Positions 12,826 to 24,742 of a stretch of DNA of 64,000 bases are shown piece after piece. The position numbers and the translations under genes were made by a program. The notes below the pieces were generated by a model. It was not told where the DNA came from, did no database searches, and worked only from the letters and a program-made list of their open reading frames with translations. This DNA comes from Cheiracanthium punctorium (Eukaryota > Arthropoda > Arachnida > Araneae > Cheiracanthiidae), in assembly GCA_038373885.1 (NCBI GenBank), contig JAWZYV010013292.1, positions 62,001-126,000 on the forward strand. The letters run 5' to 3'. The first letter of the stretch is position 1, and the number at the start of each line of letters is the position of its first letter.

Positions 12826-13846
12826 TCTATATAAATAAAATTAGACTTTTGTATGTACATTTCTTGGAATTCAAAAATTTTGTGATTTCTATCCATTTCA
12901 AGCACCTGGGAATCCGGTGCGACCCTCAAAAAAAGTTTGTCTGTCTGTCGTTCTGTCATTCTGTCCGTGACGCTTTTTTTTGTTTAAGCATCACGTAAAA
13001 ACGACTGAAGCGAATGATATGATATTTGGTGTCATGATAGGTGGTCACTCAACTTAAAAACATAGGCGTCGATTTAAAAAAAAAAAAATCTTGATTAGAT
13101 TTTGAGATTTTCCGAAAATCGTTTCAAACTACGTAAATTCGTGTTCTAGCATCACCTAAAAACGACTGAAGTGATTGAAATGAAATTTGCTATCATGATT
13201 GGTGGTCACTCAACTTAAAACATAGGCGTCAAATTTAAAAAAAATCCTGATTAGATTTTCAAATTTTGTGAAAATCGTTCCAAACTCCTTCAAATTCTGT
13301 TCGAGCATCACGTAAAAACGACTGAAGGGTATGAAATGAAATTTGGTATCATGTGATAGGTGGTCACTCAACTTCAAACATTGTCGTCGAATTTTAAAAA
13401 AATCTTGATTAGATTTTGAGATTTTGCGAAAATTGTTTCAAACTGCATAATTTTGTGTTCGCACATCACGTAATAACTGCAAAGGTGAAAAAATGGTGTT
13501 TGGTGAAATGATAGGTGATCACTCACCTTAAACTATAAGCATCTTAAAAAAATCGGTCAGATTTCGAGATTTTGCAAACATCGTTTCAAACTGCGTAAAT
13601 TTGTGTTCGACCATCAAGTAAAAACGACTGAAGCGATTGAAATGAAATTTGGTATCATGATAGGTGGTAATTTAACTTGAAACATTGGCGTCGAATTTTT
13701 TAAAAAAATCTTGATTAGATTTTAAGATTTTCCGAAAATCGTTTCAAACTGCGTAAATTTGTGTTCTCGCGTCACGTAATAACTGCAAAGGTGAAAAAAT
13801 GATATTTGGTGAAATGATAGGTGGTCACTCACTTTAAACTATAAGC

Positions 13847-13883
<37 letters not shown>

Positions 13884-14339
13884 GATTTGGGGATTTTGCG
13901 AAAATCGTTTCAAACTGAGTGAATTTTTGTTCACGCATTACGTAATAACGACTAAAGCAAATGATATGAAATTTTGTTACGTAATGGGTTGTTGTTCAAC
14001 ATAAACTATACGTGTCCAATTTTTTAAACATTTTTATTAGATTTTGAGATTTTGTGAAAATTCTCTCAAAACGCGGTTATATTTCTTCAAGCATCGCGTA
14101 ATAACGACTAATACGATATTTGGTGATATGATAGGTAGTTCCTAATCTTAATTTATAGGTGTTGAATTTTTAAAATATTTTGATTATATTTTGAGATTTT
14201 GTGAAAATCGTTTTAAAATGCTGAAATTTTTGTTCCATCATCACGAAATAAAGATTGCAGGGAATGAAACGAAATTTGGTGACATGATAGGTTGCCACTC
14301 AACTTAAATTCTAGGCTTCCAATTTTTCAAAAATGTTGC
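12826..14339 (+). mobile_element. Non-autonomous Helitron, 3'-truncated (copy C)
   Basis: The 5' end TCTATATAAATAAAATTAGA follows an A at 12825, and the unique leader and array match copies A and B. Similarity to copy B stops in the last array unit at about 14339 (AAAAATGTTG), so the terminal hairpin and CTAG are absent. Its units are the most diverged of the three copies, with poly(A) expansion at 13852-13880, so it is the oldest. Confidence 0.8.
12985..14339 (+). repeat. ~155-bp tandem array of Helitron copy C
   Basis: About nine diverged units start near 12986, 13147, 13303, 13459, 13608, 13769, 13932, 14088 and 14237. The unit type carrying TAATAACTGCAAAGGTG occurs twice (near 13465 and 13776), separated by another unit, which indicates a two-unit duplication private to this copy. 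Confidence 0.8.
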
Positions 14340-15849
14340 TGTTTTTTGTTTTTTTTTTTAATTCTCAACATTTTAATGAATGAAGAAAAAATATTTAAAG
14401 CAGAAAATAACTAGTTCTGGGAAAGGATGTCTTAAGAAAACAAACTGTGTCATAAGTTAACAGGTAGGTTATTCATAAAACAAACTGTAATCAATTTAAG
14501 CTTATTTTCAGTTTTTAAAAACTTAAAAAAAAAATCGAAATAATTCTGGAAGGTTTTTTAATATATAATTTGTTTGAGTGCTTCTGGCAAAAGGATGTTA
14601 ATTATTTTTATTATTTTAATTATTTTAAGCTGATTAAAAACATTTGATAGTTGAAATAAAATATTAATGCGTTTTTCATTTTCAAAAGATTAAAGCAAGG
14701 TTTAAGAAAGAAAAAATTTTTAAAGAGACTTTTTTAAGTATGTTACAAAAAATTAAAAATAAAGCTTTATGAAAAATAAATTATTTAAAATATGTTAAAC
14801 TGTATTCCATACCTTTAGACAATTCTGTGAGTTGAAAAAAATATATATTTATTTTATACCTGCTAAAAAACTTACATGTAGTAATTATTTTTATTTATTT
14901 TAAAGAATAGTGCATTTTAAAAATCTTATATTAACTTTTCATGAACGAGCAAACATTAAATTAGAAGTGAAAGAGGAAGAACAAATATATTTCAGTGATT
15001 TGATATGGTGTTGTACAAAATTTGCATGACTATGCCATTTATTCTAGCAATCTTCTTTGATGCAATTCCAAATAATGTCTAACAGTAATAAAGGTATATA
15101 TTCAGTAACTTTAAAAATCTTTACTTGGTAATCATTCAATAATTATTGCAAACAAAAGAATTTAAATAAAATTATGATTTATATTATTACATTTTATACA
15201 TCCTGCACTGCAGAAATTTTATTATTTTTATTACATGCTAAACACATCTATACTAATCCACTTACACTGACAGTCCTTTTCTGTTTAAAAGTTTCTACCA
15301 ATATAGGTGAAATATCATATATGAATGTGATCCAGTAATTGTGGTCCAGTAGTGATAGTGTGATAAAATTGAGGAACAAAAATTAACAGTCCCTCTGCCT
15401 TCCCCTACTACCTAATAAATCATGTCTGGCTAGAAATTTCTGAAACCTTCTTCAATAAATGTACTATTCTTATAAATAATAAACATCTACATCACGTATT
15501 TTTGAGGGGAAAAAAATTAAACAGAAAATTCAAAATTGCTTAAATTAAAACTTCTTTTTTTTTTTTTTAAATCAAAAACTTCTAGTTATGTACAGATTTA
15601 ATTCACATATTTATGTTATGTTTAGAGCAAAATATTATCAACAAATCATTTTTCCTATTTCGCTTATACTTACTTCTACAGGATATTTTCTCCAAAAGAA
15701 GAGGGGGGGGGGAAACTAAAGACAAATTGGAAAAAAATCTAACTATGCATTGTAAGTCAGAACACATATTACAACTCTACATATTAAATTTTCGGAGATC
15801 AGATAGTTTCAAACCAGTTTCAAGATATGTTAACTACCTGTACATTCTT
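14340..15849. other. Non-genic stretch
   Basis: Very AT-rich sequence following the Helitron truncation. Nothing is recognised. Confidence 0.45.
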
Positions 15850-16157
15850 GTGGAACCCCAAAGTGCCCTTTCTGAGAACAGGGTGCCCTTTTTGAAATTT
15901 CCCCCCATGCGACCCTTTTTTCCAGAGTCAACACAGTGAAATCTTCAATTTTATGCTCCAAAATCATGTTAATTCTGATCCCAAATCTTAGTTTTCCTCG
16001 CAGAAGCTAATTTTTTTGTGCTCCCAAATAGAATTTTTCTGCTCCCAAATGGAATTTTTCTGCTCCCGAGGTGCTCCCAAATGAAATTTTTTCTGCTTCC
16101 GGGGTGCTCCCAAATCGAATGTTGGAGTTAACATCCCTGCTAGGCAGGTTCCACTGT
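15850..16157. mobile_element. Possible Tigger-like remnant with internal 21-bp repeats
   Basis: The right end GGCAGGTTCCACTGTA is Tigger-like and a weak partner GTGGAACCCC lies near 15850. Inside, 16019-16115 holds about four tandem copies of a GCTCCCAAATGGAATTTTTCT unit. Confidence 0.4.
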
Positions 16158-16199
16158 ATATGTATTCGCTGAGAACTCGGGCTTTCTTTAACCACTAGT

Positions 16200-17369
16200 A
16201 AGTAGCCTGATACTGGAATTTTATCACATGTTTATTTAATTTAAAAAATATCGTTGCTATGAGCATTTGTCTATACAACTGAAGGATGTCTTTTTTTTTT
16301 TTAAATGAAAATATATAAAGTTTTTTTTTTTTTAAACACATTTTACTCATTTTTGTAGAATCCTCCCCCCCCCCTCCTTTCGTTTTATATCTAAATTGCT
16401 TCTTTAAATTCGAAAATTTTCAATAAACTAGTTTAATTTTATTTCGATATAAAATAAATAAATAAGTTTTTGTAGGTCATCGCTCGAGATTTTTGCTCCC
16501 TAGGTTACGTAAAAATAACTTAACATATTTTACATGTAGTATATTTTCTAAACTTTAATTGCCGCTATTCATAACAATACCAGTAGTAAAGAGTAGATAT
16601 AGATTTCTTACAACGCATAACATTTTTATATTAAGCGGACTGTACACTTTGTTTACTTAAAGTAAATATTTTCCATTGAAACAATTACAACGATTAGACT
16701 GTTAGATTTACTGTTAATACTCATCAAAATGCTTCATTACCGACCTTGGCCGCATACACCATTTATTTTGTATAATTTGGGGGGGGGTATGAAAATGCGC
16801 TAGTCTTCTGTCTCCAGCTTTTATTCTGGAACCGTTTCAAAGAATTTTCGTGCGTACGTATGTGCATGCCCGAAATATGATTAATTAAGACATTTTAAAA
16901 TAGCTTATGATATTCGGTTGCAGTTGCATAATTTCGTCATAAATTGTGATAACGATCTCAGCTTGAACCTCTATAGTTTCAGATCTCGTATTGCATTTTA
17001 TTCCAAGACATTTATCATTAAAAATAGTTTGCCAGATCTCATAGATTCCACGAAAATATCCAGTTTCACCCGATTATTCCGATGATATTGGGATTTAATT
17101 CTACACTAGACATTTATCGAGTGATAGGGGAAAGCACTAATTAAGTCAAAAGCATACTTCTTTTTAAAAAGAAGTTTGTTTTTCTAAAAGAAAATATTAG
17201 AATTTGTTCTACCAAAACTAGTTTGATATGACACATAATTATGTAGTACGTTACTGTTTATTTTATAAATACGCATTATGTAAATCTGTAGCGGAAAAAT
17301 TACTGGGGTTTGCCTGTGGATTGTTATTTGCGTTTTAGAAGACTGGATATTTTTCAGAATGGATTTAAA
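16200..17369. other. Non-genic stretch
   Basis: AT-rich with T and C runs (16290-16378) and a G run near 16780. No gene is seen. Confidence 0.45.
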
Positions 17370-17610
17370 GCGCCGGCCGACCAACAGCCGAGTAAGCATT
17401 TGGCAGGAAGATAATTGAAGTATGCAGGTCCAGAGCTCGGGCCTTTTGCGCAGCTCTTGATCTAATGGTCTGCAATTTTAGGTGTCTTTTTCAAGATGTA
17501 ACCTGAATGAATACGTGTTAGAACTCCTTAAGAAGTCATTCGCCCCAGGCATACTCCCTTTATAAGATAGCCTTCGTGTAGCTTTGGCAATGCATTTCGA
17601 ATTAATCTGA
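17370..17610 (+). mobile_element. tRNA-derived SINE, diverged
   Basis: CCGAGTAAGCATTTGGCAGG head, TCAAGATGTAACCTGAATG core, GATAGCCTTCGTGTAGCTTT tail. Confidence 0.6.
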
Positions 17611-19439
17611 TTATTGTCACATTCTGAACCACTAATGAGATAATTAAAATAAATAAAATCTATATGCATTTGGAGACATGATAGATCTGTGCTCAGTTTA
17701 CGCAATGCCGGCGCGATTATTTTTTATGCGGAGAAAATGGGAAATTTTCCCCCCGTGAACTGCATAATGCTTTCCAACAATGAATTGTTAGTGTATGTGG
17801 GAATGAGTAGATGTATGTTAACGTGCTGTTGTTTGTTCGTTTTGGTGAAACGATCTATGCATTTCATCGGTCACGTGATCCTGGAGTTCTCGGCTGCGAT
17901 TTCGGTCCATTTCATTCACGGGAAATCCGGCATGAATGAATCGGGTTTTACTACTAAACATTCTATGAATGAAGCACTTAGGGAGAGGCGCGGCTTGGTG
18001 CGTCTGGCAGCAGTAAGTGTAAAAAAAAATAATAATAATAATAACAATGAAAAAAAAGTTGATATTTTTTCCCCCCATATTTTTTCTTTGCTTATTTTTC
18101 CATGCAAAGGTCTCATCCTCAGTTTCCGGCCTGCTGGATAATATTTATTGTACTGAGAACATATTTTTCCCCCCTCCTTCTTCCTCCGGTTGTGATTTTC
18201 TGAAAAAATAACATGCACGCAGCAGGGGAATGCGCAATGCATCAACTCGGGGATGCAACCACCTCTCAAGTTCGGAACGAATTCAGAGCATTGGCGGTGA
18301 AGGTGAAAATGGCCAAATTATTAATTTTTTTTAATCTCGCAGTACATTCGGAGGGGGGTGGGGTGGGGACAGTAGTAGTAATAATTCGTTTTCAAGCAGA
18401 ACAAGCGTGCAGAAAAACAACGAAACAGTGAATTGTCCAACTCCTACCTGATCGAGCATAACATCTTTCATTTTTAGATACTTCAACTTTCGTAGCATAA
18501 ACATTCGAAATATCAATTTGAATTTATCTTAATTTCCATAATAGTTTTTTTTTTTTCAAATGTGCGTTATTTTTCTCGGTTTCACTTTAAATACTTGAGG
18601 CGCAATTATGAAATATCACACACGAGAAAGAAGGACGAAGAAAATTAAAATTAGTCATATAAAGTCGATTACACAACAAATTCAATTCCATTTCCTCATA
18701 AACTTCTGAAAGAAAATATCCAAGGTTACAGCTTCTGTTGTATTGTCACTGATTTATATTACCAAACACTGGAAAAATTCACATTCTAAACTCCCTCCCA
18801 CCTTTTCTGAGAATGCAATGGGAAAAGTGACCTTTGGTAATGTATAATGTTCACAGATATTTCTTTTTCTATTATTATTATTTTTATTTTAACCAGTTCG
18901 TGGGGTATTTTATTTTATTTTATCATTACTTTTGTAAGATTAAATTTCTCCTCAGTTTTCCAAGGTTAAAACTTTTGATTTCCTTAATTGCATTAAAAGT
19001 AATTGTAGAGTGACCACGTTTGCATATTTTTCTGTCCAAGTGTTTTGTTACTTAACAGCTAATCAAATTTTTAAAGGATTTAAAACTTGCTTACTTAAGC
19101 TTAGTTGCAAAACTTTTATTTTTCATTTTTACCATTACGAGCCCCCCCCCCCCCCTTGCAGTTTCCTCTTGTTGAAATTTCAAGACAAGAATTCGGAGAT
19201 CAGCGAAACAGCTTTTGCACTTTATTTGAACTAACCTGCTCAAATCGGTGTTTTATTTTTATTTTGTCTTACAAATTACCCACTTGTACGTAATGTTCAC
19301 CAAATTGTTTTGTAATCTTTCTGAATATGGTAAATTCATTTTTACCATTTTCAGTAATAATAGTCATAAACTCAATACACCTATTTTTACAAATCGCCTG
19401 TTCTAGTGGTGCACACTCTGTAACCGATTTAACGGTGAA
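17611..19439. other. Non-genic stretch
   Basis: Slightly higher GC at 17800-18300, with overlapping open frames on both strands that match nothing and lack splice or start context. C run 19142-19155. No gene is called. Confidence 0.45.
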
Positions 19440-19500
19440 AAAGTGCAGCCGTTGCTATCGATCCATTTAATTACTAACATGGCGGTCGATGGAATAGCCC
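19440..19500. mobile_element. Fragment of the foldback MITE family
   Basis: GCAGCCGTTGC-TATCGATCC and AACATGGCGGTCGATGG resemble the left core of 28887-29341. No ends were found. Confidence 0.35.
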
Positions 19501-19639
19501 ATCTGGAGAGCTGAAGAAGTGTTTGACATAGCTGTATGGGCAGTCTATCCAGTCTTCTATATTGTCATATTGATGCGAAAAAAAGTTGTGTTTCTAATGG
19601 AGTAAACAAACAGTCAAACCCTATCAATTGCCGATTAGA

Positions 19640-19860
19640 TAAGATGCCGAAATTATTACTCGTAGATGGCTGAAGTGTTGGGTTCTGGCCTACCATGTGT
19701 CTGCGATCTTACGGTCCGGAGTTTTCGGCGGTTTTCTCCAGATGTAACGTGAATACGTGTTAGAATACCTTAAAGTCCTGTAGCTAATTCATCCCTCCCC
19801 CCCATAAGGATATGGCCCTTGTAGAACACCATCAACATTTGACTTAACAGACTACCAACA
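19640..19860 (+). mobile_element. tRNA-derived SINE, diverged
   Basis: AGATAAGATGCCGAAAT head, GTCCGGAGTTTTCGGCGG and TTTTCTCCAGATGTAACGTG core; C-rich tail. Confidence 0.62.
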
Positions 19861-20880
19861 TATTTTCAAAAAAATTATGACATCTATTGTGTGTGTGTGT
19901 CTCCGTTTTAAAAATCAGTTAAAAAAATGTTCTTGCTATTTAACCCTGTTTCTTAACTCCGTAAGAAAAGATTCTTAATAGGAAATTTCTTAAGAAAAAT
20001 TCCCTATTAAGCATTTAAAAGAGTTTTTCTGTGATTTCCACTGCATCAGCAGTTAAAAATTAAAGTGTATTTTTAAAAGAATTTTCATGGACCGAATCGG
20101 ATTGTTATTTAATCATTTATTTCATCAGCTCAGTTTCCTCTTAGCCACCGAATAGAGAAAACAACATCGCCTCATTCTACGAGATCTACCTGGCTCTCCA
20201 AGCAATTTGGAACAGGTCCAGACATGAATACGTTGTGTTTGTGTGTGGGATTTACGCTTTGCCAGCACATTTTTCTACTGGCAATGAGTCATGTTTTACT
20301 ATTCAATGAAGGGGGTGATGAAATCCCCCCCTTTTTTAAATGTGTCTATCTAGGCCCCGTTTTTTTATCTTTATTTTATGCTTTTAGAAGTGCGATTTTC
20401 ATGACATTTACTTTTCTTTATTTTCTGCTTGCGAGTGCGTAAATCCGACAATTTTTCTTCAGACCTGTCTTTTCAAAGATGATTAAAATAAAGTACCGTC
20501 ATTTCCGGCTGCTGATATCGTCTTTTCAAAGGGCAAAATCTGTTTTATGAATGGAACAGTACGACGGACGTCTAGACTGCTTCATACATTTTGCGAGAGT
20601 TGTCGCGTTGTTCATTTGCGCACTTAAAGAAATGCAAAAGTTAATTACATTTCTGATTCTTGCGTTGTAAATAGGTGTTCTAATGCACATTTTTAAGTAT
20701 GGTCTGAAACTGTGCAATTCGGGTTTAGTGTGACAAATAAAGAAATTGCTTTTGGAAGGGTCTAATGAAAAAAAAAAAAAAAAAAAAAACTCATTTGACC
20801 TAAACATAATGTATACAATAAAGCAAAATTTTACCCTAAAGCAAAATAGCTCCCGACCTATCTCCTGGTGAATTCCTTCG

Positions 20881-20915
20881 AAAATCCGAAATCGGCCAAC
20901 CCGATTTCGGATTTT
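20881..20915. repeat. Perfect 15-bp hairpin
   Basis: AAAATCCGAAATCGG (20881-20895), loop CCAAC, then the exact complement to 20915. A similar 'tcgggattctgattc' zone lies near 21484. The block CTTGTATAGTCGCTGT occurs at both ~20933 and ~21418. Confidence 0.85.
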
Positions 20916-20989
20916 CGGATTCTGGCCAACCCCTTGTATAGTCGCTGTCCTAGTACCTCCGTAAATTGGTAAGTCCGATTCCCGCCTCA

Positions 20990-21235
20990 CCATGGCACAG
21001 TGGTTATGTCACTGGAAATGGTAGACGGGCGAAGTGTGAAGGTCTCAGGTTCGGGCCCTATCGCGCGTCCGTCGACCTAACCGTTCGGTGTTTTCCGTAG
21101 TTTTCTCCGAAACTTAATGTAAATACGGGTTAGGACCCCTTAGAAAGACCCCCGCGGAGGGTATCCCCCTTGTGTTGTTCTACTTACGAGGATTTTTAAG
21201 CGGGCTTCGAGCCAAGCTCACAAATCCGATATACG
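20990..21235 (+). mobile_element. tRNA-derived SINE, good copy
   Basis: A Pol III A-box (TGGCACAGTGG, 20993-21003) and B-box (GGTTCGGGCC, 21048-21057) are spaced as in a tRNA. They are followed by the family core (GTTTTCTCCGAAACTTAATG, then TAAATACGGGTTAGGACCCC and TTAGAAAG). This is the most complete of about a dozen copies in the window. Confidence 0.82.
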
Positions 21236-21244
21236 TATTCACAA

Positions 21245-21400
21245 TGACAACAGCAAGTCCGAATCCCTTAGAAAGTGTCCAACTTACAGAGGTATATCCC
21301 TATATAATGGACACGTTCCGTTCCCCGGAAAACTGTCCAACTTAGGGATGTGTCCAAGTTATGGGGGGGGGGCTATCCAACTTGGGAGGTTCCACTGTAC
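21245..21400 (-). mobile_element. Pogo/Tigger-like end fragment
   Basis: Read on the - strand it begins TACAGTGGAACCTCCCAAG and continues with repeated AAGTTGGACA-like motifs, the usual terminal and subterminal look of Tigger elements. The other end was not found. Confidence 0.5.
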
Positions 21401-21950
21401 ATTATTTTCGCGAACCACTTGTATAGTCGCTGTGTACTTCACGAACCCCTTTATAGACTTCGAGAAGGTGTTCTCCAATTTCTTCGGGATTCTGATTCTA
21501 GATGGGCCCAAACTTTCTTCTTTCTTCCTTGCGAAACCCTGACTGTTCTGATGCAATATCATTTTGGGCAGCAGCAAACAGCCTCTGCCTAAAATTCATG
21601 GTGTTAATCATGGACAAAGTCCTACACTGATCTTCAATGTTAGTTTTGTTGCATTAAATACCAGTATAATAAGATGAATCAGTTACCAGTGTTTTTATAA
21701 AATATCACTGTGGGAGGGAGGGAAGTTTGATCAGGGTCTCATTACCGCACAGGCAAACTAGACCTCGGCCTACGTCTACAAGTTTTAATCACTATGAAAT
21801 AATTGAAATAGTTCCAGTCTTAAAAAGTTAGCATGAAGAACATTAATGGCGTAAATGAAAAGATCATCTTTTACTACACACGCCGCCACGCAAGAGTGTT
21901 TTTTGCGTTGTTTTGAGGGATAGGCATGTGGAGGTCCAAAGCATACCATC

Positions 21951-22281
21951 CAGTGGCGTAGCTAGGAGGGGGGTGGTCTGCCCCGGGTGTCACCCTCAAA
22001 GGGGTGAGATCCGATGGCTTGTGTAACAAAAATTCCAATAAAATATACTGTTTTATGAGATTTTGAAAATACCTGTTCTGACGTAAAGTGAGATAATTAT
22101 CTTTCTGTCGCGACGATTCTGAAATTTGAAGCAAAAACGTATCGTCTAAATGTGCACCAGTGAACAAACGTTTTTTTTTTCAGTGGTATAAGAAGCTGTC
22201 CCGAAAGAATAGGTGGGAAAAAAAAATCACGTAAAACGGGGGGGGGGGACTACTTATATTAGCCTCGGGTGTCCGCCACTG
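21951..22281. mobile_element. hAT MITE, longer relative of 47079-47235
   Basis: It starts CAGTGGCGTAGCTAGG, ends GTCCGCCACTG, and shares the GTCTGCCCCGGGTGTCACCC core with 47079-47235. No convincing target duplication remains, so it is older or rearranged. Confidence 0.7.
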
Positions 22282-22431
22282 ATTTTACCATGGAGCAGTC
22301 ATTGGCATGCTGCCATTTGAGGCATAATTTCTGTGCACTTAAAATTTATAGCCATAACCCCTCATACTTTAGGCACTCTTATCATTTCGAGACTCGCCTA
22401 TCCAAACTACTTCAATTTCATTCCTCAAGAC

Positions 22432-22947
22432 CAGGGCCGGATCTTGGGGTGTGCAAGTCGGGGCTCCTGCCCCCAGCGCTGCTAGCAGAGGGGCGCCAAA
22501 TCGTCTCTGAGACAAAGAAAACGTGACAAAAAATAGGATATAGGTAGGGTTGCCAGGTCGCCAAATCAAATAGCCGGACAGACCAGCTAGTTTGGCCGAA
22601 CATTTTTGTAAAAAGGCCGGACAGCCTACAATATTGAGAATTTTGTCTTAGTATTAATAGGTACAACAAAAAAATTGTACGTGAAATCAAGCTTTTTTGA
22701 TTATTACCATGAATCTTGTTAAATTCTAATGAAATATAAATAACATCGAATGCCAAATCAGTTCAAGTACTTTATTACTAATCAGCCAAAGTCACCAGTA
22801 AAAAGACAGACACCGTTAAGTTTGGCCGGACACGCAATCAAAAAGCCTAACTATGTCCGGCTTTATCCGGACGCCTGGCAACGCTAGATGGAGGGGTGCC
22901 AAAAAGGTATCTTGCCCCGGGCGCCAGTTCTGCTCGATCCACCACTG
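22432..22947. mobile_element. hAT MITE with a second element nested inside
   Basis: The element starts CAGGGCCGGATCTTGG and ends with the complement of CAGTGGTGGATCGAGC. It is flanked by a perfect 8-bp duplication CTCAAGAC (22424-22431, 22948-22955). The interior is interrupted by the element at 22545-22886, so the original MITE was about 170 bp. Confidence 0.85.
22545..22886. mobile_element. hAT-like MITE nested in 22432-22947
   Basis: The inverted ends TAGGGTTGCCAGGTCG and the complement of TAGCGTTGCCAGGCGT continue into a CCGGACA-rich subterminal zone. The flanks GATATAGG / GATGGAGG agree in 6 of 8 positions, which is compatible with a decayed hAT duplication. Confidence 0.65.
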
Positions 22948-22955
22948 CTCAAGAC

Positions 22956-24227
22956 TTGTTTTAAAATAAATAAATACAGTTGGCTGCTCTTGCACTGATA
23001 TATCGACGATTCCAACACAGGTTATTTAATTTTTTATAGGCTCGAGCCTTAAGGGGCTATTAGGTAATCGGGGCCTGTTTATCTTCCAAGTACCATGAAA
23101 ATTCGCTAATTTTAGCAGCGAATCTCTTAAACTTGTAACGCTGATATTACCTTTCTAATTATTGTTCAAAAAAACCAAACAAACAAGGGAGAGTCACAGT
23201 TTTAGTCTTCCTCCTGCATCCAGTTACGCAATAGATTCCCGGCTAGTTTTAATTTTATTATCCTAACAATTACAAACACCCTCACATATTCCCATGTCAT
23301 TCATTTATTATAATTCCGTGCTATGCTCATTTTTCTTTCACTTGAGACATGAAAAAGAAGCCTCAGGTGGAAAAAAAAAAAAAAAAAATTGAAACTTCAA
23401 TGACTTCATTGCATAATGAACAAAATATCAAGCGAAAAGAACTTTCCCCTTTTCTCATATCCGAAATAAAATAATTTCTGAGAAACGCTGACTCTTCTTT
23501 ATTTTGTGTGTGTGTGTGTGTTATAATACCTCTTAATATTCAACGTAAGTCTTTTTATCTTGCGTTCAAGGAATGGTAAATGACCATGTTGTGAGTGCCA
23601 TGCATGCATGTGTGGCATAGAGGAAGGGGAAGGGGGGAAAAATCACGCAGAAAAAGAAACGAGCGGTCCAAACCGGAATGACTCATTATCATTATCAAGA
23701 TTCTAAAGAAAAAGGCAACCAACTCTTCTTGGCTTACGGTGAAAGCATGTTGCATTCCATAGGTAAGCGAGAGAGAGAGGGGGACCTTCTAGCAGCGGCC
23801 TTGGAGACACCTACGCTGAGAACTGGAGAGGGAAGTAGGCCATTCCAGGGATTTCAAAGCCCACTCTTAGTTGGCCGATCGACACTTTTATTTTTTTGCC
23901 ACCCAGCAGCTTGGATGTTTTCCCATGGTACTTATTTTTTGTTGCTTCTGCTGTTGTTGTTTGGACGGGCATGCAGGCTGCAGCGTTGATGAAAACTGCA
24001 GGACAATTTTGATCCTGAATGCCTGCATTATCTGTTGCTCGTAGGAGGTAACACAAAATAGCATGCAAGACTTTAAACTCGCAGAAGAATAGAATTACAG
24101 TGGCTGTTCCTTTGAAAAAAAGAAAAAAAAAATCCTGCAGACGACGAACTGTCTAAATAAATAAATGAATAAATTTAAATCACTCATGTTGGAGTTAGAG
24201 GCTTGATGTAATTCAGAATGCATATCC
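22956..24227. other. Non-genic stretch
   Basis: Moderate GC at 23570-24060 with a GAGA-rich zone (23770-23785). Open frames on both strands here show no family motif. (GT)n at 23506-23522. Confidence 0.45.
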
Positions 24228-24430
24228 CCCCTGTGGTCGAGCACGTAGCGCTCTAAACTGTGAGGCGGAAGGTGCCTGGTCACGTCCGTCGACCTAGCTG
24301 TTCAGAGTTTTCCGTGCTTTTCTCCGAAACTTAGTGTAAATACGGCAAGACCCCTTAGAAAGTCCCCCACAGGACATCCCCTCCTCGGCATAGATCCATC
24401 CCTAATGCTGATAATCGGCCCAAATCCCTC
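24228..24430 (+). mobile_element. tRNA-derived SINE
   Basis: The head has GTGGTCGAGCACGTAGCG, then GTCCGTCGACCTAG, core TTTTCTCCGAAACTTAG and ACCCCTTAGAAAGTCCCCC. The B-box is damaged. Confidence 0.7.
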
Positions 24431-24742
24431 AAATAGACAGAATGCATCCCTGTATGAAGTACTGTGCACTCCGTACGATAACACGGAAACATTAAAAAAA
24501 AAAAAAAAACTTAAAAGATAAAGTATTAGGCAATATTTTCCAGGTTTGCATATCGGCAAATATTTTGTATATGTGTATTACTTCTGAAAATTATATTCTG
24601 TAAGTATCGTAAGTCATATATGTTTGTAAGAAGTGTATCTTAAAGCATGCGAAAAAGAAAAAAAAAAAACACCTTTCTTCGACTTCTCACGTATTATGTT
24701 TAGTTTTTAAACTATTCCAAAACCGTGCTTTTTTATTTAATA

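Noticed and set aside
17689..18269. Overlapping open frames of 86-150 codons on both strands
   Set aside because: The frames are mutually antisense, contain Asn or Ile/Phe runs from (AAT)n-type sequence, and lack splice or start context.
20526..20993. 155-codon - strand open frame
   Set aside because: It crosses a 20-nt A run, the 15-bp hairpin and the start of a SINE. Low-complexity Phe stretch; no domain.
20990..21060. tRNA-like sequence with A and B boxes
   Set aside because: It is the head of a dispersed SINE repeated about a dozen times, with no clean acceptor stem, so it is not a tRNA gene.
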